Source: Viscum album (Eukaryota; Streptophyta; Magnoliopsida; Santalales; Viscaceae). Taken from it: a stretch of 64,000 bases of DNA. The notes under the pieces were generated by a model, which was given only the letters and a program-made list of their open reading frames with translations, ran no database searches and was not told where the DNA came from. The position numbers and the translations under genes were made by a program. The stretch's first letter is position 1. Every line of letters starts with the position of its first letter. Below, piece by piece: positions 57,510-64,000 of the stretch. The stretch covers positions 1,979,780,576 to 1,979,844,575 of the forward strand of contig OY728136.1 of the NCBI GenBank assembly GCA_963277665.1, given 5' to 3'.

Positions 57510-60500
57510 TGTAACATCCCAGGTAAAGAGAGATTATTATATTTTTCATATTTAATAATATATTTGAATTAAATACTAATTATACTTTAAAAGGGGTATG
57601 CTATGTTTGATGGTGTACCTGATACGCATCAAGAGGTTTCTTTGAAATCTTACGTTGTACACAATGTTGAGTTATACTGAAAAATAATATTATAATATTT
57701 TTATTTTAAATTGTAGTTAATGTGTAGCTGTTGTAATGGCAGGAATGAACAAAACTAACTACAATATTATTGTAAATGTTTGTTAAATGTTTTTTAGCTT
57801 ATCAAATAAATTTTAGAGGCTTAAAAAAAGAAAGTATCCAATTTTAAGAATAAATACTCTAATATTCATTAAAGGGATGATTTGCTGCATTTTAATGGTG
57901 AACCATTTTTGAATCCTATTTTATTAATTTTATATATACTATTTAAAAAATAATATTTTCCTTTAGAATCAAGACATTAAATTTTACTTTGGATGATATT
58001 TTGGTATTTTTCTGATAATGTTCATTTTTAAATGAATAATGAAAATACTGTACTTTAATACAAAACTGCATTTCAATATAATTTATTTATAAGTTCATAC
58101 TAAATTTTTAATTCTTTTTAATATGTAATTATATTATGTTTTTTAAATTTAATCCAATTTTTGTCATTGGATATAATTTCATTTTGAAATTGGACATAAA
58201 CAAGTGTCAATCTTTTGATAGTTATTATTTCTTAAAAACACGTTTTTTGTTTGGACAGCGGGAATTAATTTTAAATTATTCTTTCCACTTCTGTGTTTTG
58301 AATTTGGAAAAATGGATTTCATATTTAGAATCAGGTTGTTCAAATTGTGTAAATAGGTAGCTTGTATTTTTAGACATTATTAATTTTTACTTTAGTAATT
58401 TTTTTAACCATGGATAAAGGGTAAATTTGGAAAATAACGGTAAAAAATAATATTATAATAATATTAAATTACCCTAAAATGTGTCCTAATCCTATTTGAT
58501 GATACATTTTCGACCATGGGAACCCTTGGGTTGATTTTGGGACCCCATAGAGCCACTTGGGGGTGATAATGACACATTATATTAATTATTTTAAAGTAAA
58601 GATGAAAATGACATAAACATATATCTTTTAGTAAATAAATTATTACATGGATTCATAAAGTCATCTCTTTTTCTATAAATATTCATTTGAAATATAAAAT
58701 TATTTCCTACATCATGAAATTTTATTTATAATTTTTAGAAATTAAAATATATAAATTTATTTATGACAAAATAATGACATAGTGTTTACCTCATTAATGA
58801 ATTATTTAAATAAATAAGATTATAAAACATAAGAAAATTTCCATAACCAGTCCAATTCTTGTTGGATGATATTATTTCTAACATGAGTAATCTTATCTTA
58901 CACTTTAATGAGTTTTGGAATTTTAGAAACTGAAAATCACAATATAGTAAAGTAATATTTTCAAACATTTCTAAAGAGACCCACCTCCCCCTTATGAAAA
59001 GCCATCACCTCTAACCCATTATGCACACCTCTAAATCCACTTGTATCATCTAAAATCTCCCGAATTAAGCTCCCTACATCCCTACATTCCTCTTATAATC
59101 CTTTTACTAGTCATAAGGAAATTCAAGTAATCCTTTTGGTTCAAACCGAAGGGAGATATCCGATTTAAAGGGAACATCTTCTCTTCAGTTATATTATTTT
59201 ATTTAACTTCCCTGACTCCTAAACACTTTTTATTCCATTATGTTATAAAAAAACAGTATAATTAATATGATAGGTTGTTTTTATAAATATTTGAACTACA
59301 CTTCCACACACCTCCATCAAATGGGTAATGAATATACTGTTTCTGTGGACGGTGAACTACTGTCTCACGAAACGATGATTATTCAATATTCTTCTACCAC
59401 CTCATATGGTGGAAATTAAGATGGAACTTCTTTTATATGTGATATATATTTTATTTATATTGTTTCTATGCTTCTTTATTTTTCATTTATGAAATAACTT
59501 TTTGGTTTCCATATTGGGTAAATACAATAATTTCATTTGAGAAAGTGCGGACTACCACCCCCTCAAAGTGATATGAATCGTTAATGTCATACTTGGACTA
59601 TATTAAGGATGTATTTAATGAAATTAAAAATTATTCTATTATATAATTTTAATATACCAATGTATCATTATGTTTTCATTCCCTTAAATATTAAATAGGA
59701 ATGAAATTACCATTTATGCGTACGTACGACATATCGCCTCCTATAACGGTGCAATTCATTTCTTATCTCCAAATGTTGTGTACCATTATAAATACATATA
59801 TATACTGGATATATATGATATATATTATATCTAAATCATTAATATCATTCATAATATAATAGACTTTTTTCCACATGGACAACTTGTAATTACATGGAGA
59901 TCATTTTTGACTCAAGTACCAAATATCGACAAAATGACCATTAATCACATAAATGATTACATAATTTTTATAACATGGAAATAAGTGGATAAAATGAATA
60001 AATAAATTAAAAAAGGTTATTAAGAAAGTATAAACTAACATTAGTTTATTATTCACGATATTAATGAACGAACGGGTCAAGCCGGACAAGAGGTAAGGGA
60101 ACTTCTTAACCTAATTTCCATTCTTTGGGATGATCATCTGTTTCTTGTTTATGTCGTTCTTTAATTATTTGAGAAAGTAATTTTTATATCCTATCATGTA
60201 TTTATATTTTATTTATGTGTACTTATAGTGAATACACATAATCGATCTATTTTATTTTCAAAATGATCTTTTTAAGGGACTTCGTCTCAATATCATTTTA
60301 ATGAGGCATGTTTTGATAATATACACCTCCTTATTTTATACAGTATATAATAAACCCCTTTTAATTTTAAATTCATTTAATGGGAATATTTTTTCTATGA
60401 AGTTTATTACAAAATAATAAAAAATAATGTTTTTAACGTAAGCGGTGACAACAAACTTTCCATCGCTACAAGTGTTATTTGATCATTGGATTCCTTAACA

Positions 60501-61316
60501 AGCCATAGTGTTTTTTTAAAAAATAAATCCCATATACCCTTTTTATGTATTTTTGAATTGAAAATGGTTTTGAAAAATGGATTTGTTCTGTCAATATATT
60601 TAAACGAGATATTGTGATTGAAATGATGAAATATTATCTTTCCTTTATATTTTTTTTATGTGTTATGAATATGTTATGTTTCTTGTGCATTATTTATGTT
60701 TATGGGTGGTTCTGTGATAAACTTAGGGTGTGTGAGCCCAAGATAGCTCTCCAATTCATTGGGTAATGTGATAGAGGTGAACATGAATGTTTCTCATAAG
60801 AGATTTAGGTAATATAATGTGATGGATATTCCAAATATAACTCCCTACGTAGCTGTGAAATCTACAACATAAGTATGTTATAAATTCCACAAGTTTCCTT
60901 TATTTTCTATGATTACTATGTGTTATTCATAATTCATATGATTGCTTGAGGTATGTTAAAAATAATATGTTTTTATGAACTAATGATTTCTTTTTTTATA
61001 ATCATTACTAATCTTTTTATGATCATCCCTTGTTTTTGAAATGTTTTTCATAGGACTTAAAAGTGAATAGGGTCAAGGATGAGATCAAGGAAAAGTCATG
61101 CTATCTAAAACATAGAACTAAACATTATATTTTTTTCAAGTGTTTTTATTTTCTGAAAAAAATGTAATCTGAGTAGAAGTGTCAACTTTGAAATTTTTGC
61201 GATGTAATTTAATATTTATGTCCTAATTCTCTAAAACTCGAAACCTGAAAATATATTCAATGTGAATTATCCATTTAATCCATGAATATGTAATGTTATA
61301 TGACCAAATCCGTATA
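57510..61316 (+). repeat. E4 5' LTR (3,807 bases)
   Basis: The start TGTAACATCCC is inferred from the terminal motif of related LTRs. The end AATCCGTATA is fixed by the primer-binding site one base later. The TATA-like CTTATGAAAAG is at 58991-59001 and the hairpins at 59339-59746. A block near 59120-59160 (CCTTTTGGTTCAAACCGAAG) matches the E1 LTR near 34375-34400. Like E1 it ends TATA, not TACA. Confidence 0.75.
59339..59746 (+). other. Triple hairpin array in E4 LTR
   Basis: First: GTTTC-t-GTG pairs with CACGAAAC at 59339-59373 around GAACTACTGTCT. Second: CATTTGAG pairs with CTCAAAGTG (one bulge) around GGACTACCACCC, about 59531-59567. Third: CGTACGTACGACATATCGCC near 59719 keeps the palindrome and a 22-base loop, but its stem has decayed. 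Distances from the TATA-like motif match those in E1 and E3. Confidence 0.62.
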
Positions 61317-61317
61317 A

Positions 61318-61330
61318 TTGGTATCAGAGG
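61318..61330 (+). other. E4 primer-binding site (initiator tRNA-Met)
   Basis: TTGGTATCAGAGG is a match of twelve bases to the plant initiator tRNA-Met site, the best preserved in the window. Confidence 0.88.
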
Positions 61331-61480
61331 TCAGTTTAGACAAATTTAGGAGTTAGAATATTTTGAAATTAATGTCCATAAATTAATTTATGGTAAGATT
61401 TAAATGATATAGAATTTAAAGATTACGATGTTTTTTTCCTAAGATATTTCTATGTTCAGAATGGTTTTCTGTAGAGGAAA
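61331..61480 (+). other. E4 short leader
   Basis: No clear start codon context or motif is seen before the first gag homology. Other elements here have much longer leaders. Confidence 0.4.
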
Positions 61481-62515
61481 TAGGGACGCTATGATGGTAT
61501 GACATCAGGAGGAAGACAAACGTCAAAATTAGCAACTTGGGATGGTCAAAATCAGAACTGAATATTTTTGTGTAGTGATGGCATAGTTGAATCAGGCTAT
61601 AAATGGTGGTGGTATCCATGAACAATATAAGATATATCAACCATATAGGAACATGTCAGTAGTGGAGCATTTAGTGAGGAAATATCCCCCATCATTTAGA
61701 GGATCATTTGACCTTGTGCTAGCTAAAGGGTGGATTAAAGCACTGAAGATGATTTTTGATGTCATGGGGTGTTTAGAAAATCAAATGGTTAGTCTTGATG
61801 TTTACTGTTTTGAAGGTGAAGCTGATTAGTGGTGGTCGATGGTGAAAAATATCAGGGATAATAAAGAGATTGATGCTCTTGATTGGGGATTGATTAAAAG
61901 GTATTTTTCTTGAGAAATATTTTCCTAAGGTGGTTCTTCAAAGTATAGAAAAACAATTCTTGAATTTGAGGTTGGAGGATGACACAGTGGCTACTTATTA
62001 TGAAAAATTAACTCCATTATGAAGGTATGATCAAAATTTTATATGAGATCTTGATAGTAAAATCAATAGTTTTTACTCAGGATTAAAGCCTAAGAGTCTT
62101 AGGGCTTTATCTTCTCATGAGTTAAATAGTTATGAAAAACTTGTTCGATATGTGGATAAGGTGGAAATGAAGTTTTCTGATGATCTTGTGTTCTTTGACA
62201 AACAATATAATAAGAGGTTGAGGTGGAAAACAAAAGGTAAGAACTCTTTAAAATAGACTAATGGTAAGAAACTGAAGTTTACAGTTTGTGAAAATTGTTG
62301 TAAAAAGAATGATGGGGATTGTCTTTTGAATTATGGTAAGTGTTACTAATGTGGTGAAAATGGACATAAGGCTCGTAATTGCATTGAAAAAGAACAGGGT
62401 AATTGTAAGACAAAATTTGATTTGCAGTCAGTAATTTTTTTAAAGATCAATGAAATAGATTATTATGAAAATAAGTGTCCATCAAAGAACTCAACTGAGG
62501 GTATGTAGCCAGACT
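61481..62515 (+). pseudogene. E4: gag with capsid domain and two zinc knuckles
   Basis: The open part at 61587-61829 shows the retrotransposon gag domain (YPPSFRGSFDLVLAKGWIKA, FDVMGCLENQMVSLD, FEGEAD followed by TAG where Trp is usual). It continues in other frames: KQFLNLRLEDDTVATYYEKL, INSFYSGLKPKSLRALSS, VRYVDKVEMKF. The nucleocapsid region has CENCCKKNDGDC near 62287 and CY.CGENGHKARNC near 62341, with a stop in place of one residue. This is the full-length gag of which E3 keeps only the last third. Confidence 0.85.
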
Positions 62516-62519
62516 ACAT

Positions 62520-62850
62520 GTAGGAAGGGGTGGTGAAGTCCATTGTAACTACTTAAAAAGATTTGGGCCCATAAAATGTGGAAGTATCAGGTACACTGTT
62601 TGTTGGTTCATATTATGCCAATGTGTTATTTGATTCAGGGTCTACACATTCATTCATTTCTGAGAAAAATTCTATTAAATTCGAAATTCCATCTGAAGAT
62701 ATGAATCCTAAAATTATGGTAAAAAAATTGAGAGGAAATTTTGAGACAAAAATAAATTATAAGAACCATCCCCTCCTTGTGTGTGGAAGGAATCTACCTA
62801 CAATCTTTATTTTTTTCCTCTTGTATAGTTTAATGTTATTTTGGGTATAA
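62520..62850 (+). pseudogene. E4: aspartic protease
   Basis: The open stretch at 62578-62850 starts with VSGTLFVGSYYANVLFDSGS, then THSFIS. The DSG triad is intact. It would cut the gag-pol polyprotein. The frame fails before the ILGMDWL region, which I can only guess near 62830-62860 (LFWV.IGIM). Confidence 0.85.
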
Positions 62851-63029
62851 ATTGGAATTATGTTTACCATGCTACGATTTACAGTAGAGCTAAATATTTT
62901 TCTTATAAATATTTTCATTTTGTGTAGAAGAATGAACCCTATGAATCGATAACATATTGGGAAGCTAAGAAATGATTATAAGATGGAAATGAAATTTACC
63001 TTGCACATATTGCTAAAAATAAAGGAACT

Positions 63030-64000
63030 GTTCATATTAATGATGTGCCAGTGGTAAATGAGTACCATGATGTTTTTCCAGATGAGATCCCTGGAATTAT
63101 ACCTGATCGAGAAATTGAATTTACTATTTACATAGATCCTGATGCTATGCCAATTTTAAAACCCCCTTATCAAATGGTTCAAATAGAACATTTAGAGTTA
63201 AAGATGCAATTGCAGGAGTTATTAGATAAAGATTTCATTCAACCTGGCACATTACCATGGTCTCCTTCTATCTATTTTGTTAAAAAGAAAGATAATTAAA
63301 TGATACATTGAATTTATAACAGAGCATTGAATAACATCACTGTAAAGAACAAGTATCATTTTCCTCATATTGATGATTTGTTTGATCAGTTATAGGGAGA
63401 TCAGTATTTTTTGACGATTGATTTGAGGTCGGGGGTACCATCAGTGGAATGTAAAGGATGTAGAAATTCTGAAGACCGTGTTACATAATGGATATGGACA
63501 TTATGAATTTGTAGATATGCCTTTTTGTTTAACTAACAAACCTGCTGTATTCATGGATCATATGAATATAATTTTCCGTGATTTCTTGGATAAGTTTGTG
63601 GTTGTGTTCACTGATGATATTTTGGTGTATTCTAAAAGTAAATAGGACCATGAAATTCATTTAAGGGTCGTCTTTCATACCATAAAATAAATGAAATATT
63701 ATGGTAAATTTAAAGTGTGAGTTTTGTTTAGAAAAACCTTCATTCGTTGGTCACATTGTTTTCAAAAATTTCATAACTATTGATCCTGTTAAAACAGAAA
63801 TTGTTGAATAATGTCCCTGACCCACAAATATAACCGAAATCAATAGTTTTATTTGTATGGTTGGGTATTATTGCAGTTTTATTGAAAAATTTCCACAGTT
63901 ATTGAGTCCAATGACTATGTTAACTATAAATAGTGTTATGTTCATCTGGACAAAAGACATTGATGATTGTTTTCATGAATGGAAAAGAAGATTGGTGACT
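63030..64000 (+). pseudogene. E4: reverse transcriptase, running into RNase H at the window end
   Basis: NEYHDVFPDEIPGIIPDREI opens the RT approach and KMQLQELLDKDFIQPGT the fingers; WSPSIYFVKKKDN follows. After a stop and a shift come NRALNNITVKNKYHFPHIDD, then LTIDLRSG near 63415. The palm has [20 protein letters not shown] and the active-site box [11 protein letters not shown] (63600-63645) with both Asp kept. The connection domain (TNITEINSFICMVGYYCSFI, FPQLLSPMTML) runs to base 64000. Several TAG/TAA codons interrupt it. Confidence 0.88.

Larger units (their letters stand above)
57510..64000 (+). mobile_element. E4: Ty3/gypsy element with gag-PR-RT, 5' part only
   Basis: E4 has a 5' LTR at 57510-61316, a well-kept primer-binding site, then gag, protease and RT up to the RNase H border at the window end. 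The LTR shares the TATA-to-hairpin layout of E1 and E3. This makes E4 a pol-bearing relative of the pol-less elements. All frames carry stops, so this copy is inactive. Its 3' half and TSD (expected GGAAT) lie outside the window. Confidence 0.8.

Noticed and set aside
37819..61316. Tandem LTR-interior-LTR array made by unequal recombination, because LTRs seemed to have interior sequence on both sides.
   Set aside because: The integrase frame continues across E1 with a matching 5-base duplication, and the stretch before 57510 is a separate LTR cut by E4. Nested insertion explains every junction.

Overview
The window looks like nuclear DNA of a flowering plant, or at least a seed plant. It holds no host gene that I can support. 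Nearly every base can be assigned to Ty3/gypsy LTR retrotransposons, probably chromoviruses of the Tekay/Del kind, judging from integrase tails that end in motifs such as WEREADVRVKWPEMF and YPHLC. Primer-binding sites resemble the 3' end of plant initiator tRNA-Met (TTGGTATCAGAG). Most of the DNA is AT-rich, and the old reading frames are riddled with TAG/TAA/TGA stops of the kind left by cytosine deamination. This suggests silent, methylated heterochromatin, for example pericentromeric DNA. The species cannot be named from the sequence.

The layout is a set of nested insertions, resolved from LTR ends and target-site duplications (TSDs). E0 (oldest, + strand) supplies the integrase at 1-1310 and 45516-45830 and the start of its 3' LTR (45831-45857 and 56182-57509). 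E1 (+, 1311-45510, TSD AAACC/AAATC) sits inside the E0 integrase; it has two LTRs of about 4.95 kb around a 2.75 kb interior with only gag and protease traces. E2 (-, 1368-32916) sits 57 bases inside the 5' LTR of E1; it is a gag-PR-RT-RH-INT element with LTRs of about 1.9-2.0 kb. E3a (-, 3566-14247, TSD TGATC) and E3b (-, 20389-31095, TSD CTAGA) both sit inside E2; each has two 4.2 kb LTRs around only about 2.2 kb that encode a nucleocapsid fragment and no pol. E5 (+, 45858-56176, TSD ATATA) sits 27 bases inside the E0 LTR; it is strikingly GC-rich, with 3.8 kb LTRs and a 2.7 kb interior that keeps gag and an integrase tail. E4 (+, from 57510 to beyond the window) has a 3.8 kb LTR, a primer-binding site, gag, protease and RT, and entered the E0 LTR from its own start at 57510.

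The recurring theme is giant LTRs around a reduced interior (E1, E3a, E3b, E5), the architecture called LARD in cereals. Members that still have pol (E4, E2) lie beside them. E1, E3 and E4 share a feature I would look at first. About 340, 540 and 740 bases downstream of the LTR TATA box lie three hairpin-like motifs with loops of about 22 nt. These loops carry a near-invariant core (GACGGTA...CCGTACGTACG when read on the antisense strand) that contains the self-complementary GTACGTAC. Stems differ in sequence but mostly keep pairing, so this is a candidate leader RNA structure, perhaps for dimerisation or packaging. E5 carries an unrelated array of hairpins spaced about 165 bases apart. E2 has a long leader studded with ACACGRCGTGT-like palindromes.

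Coordinates of LTR ends rest on terminal motifs, adjacent primer-binding sites or polypurine tracts, and TSDs, all read by eye. Divergence figures are rough hand counts over short stretches.
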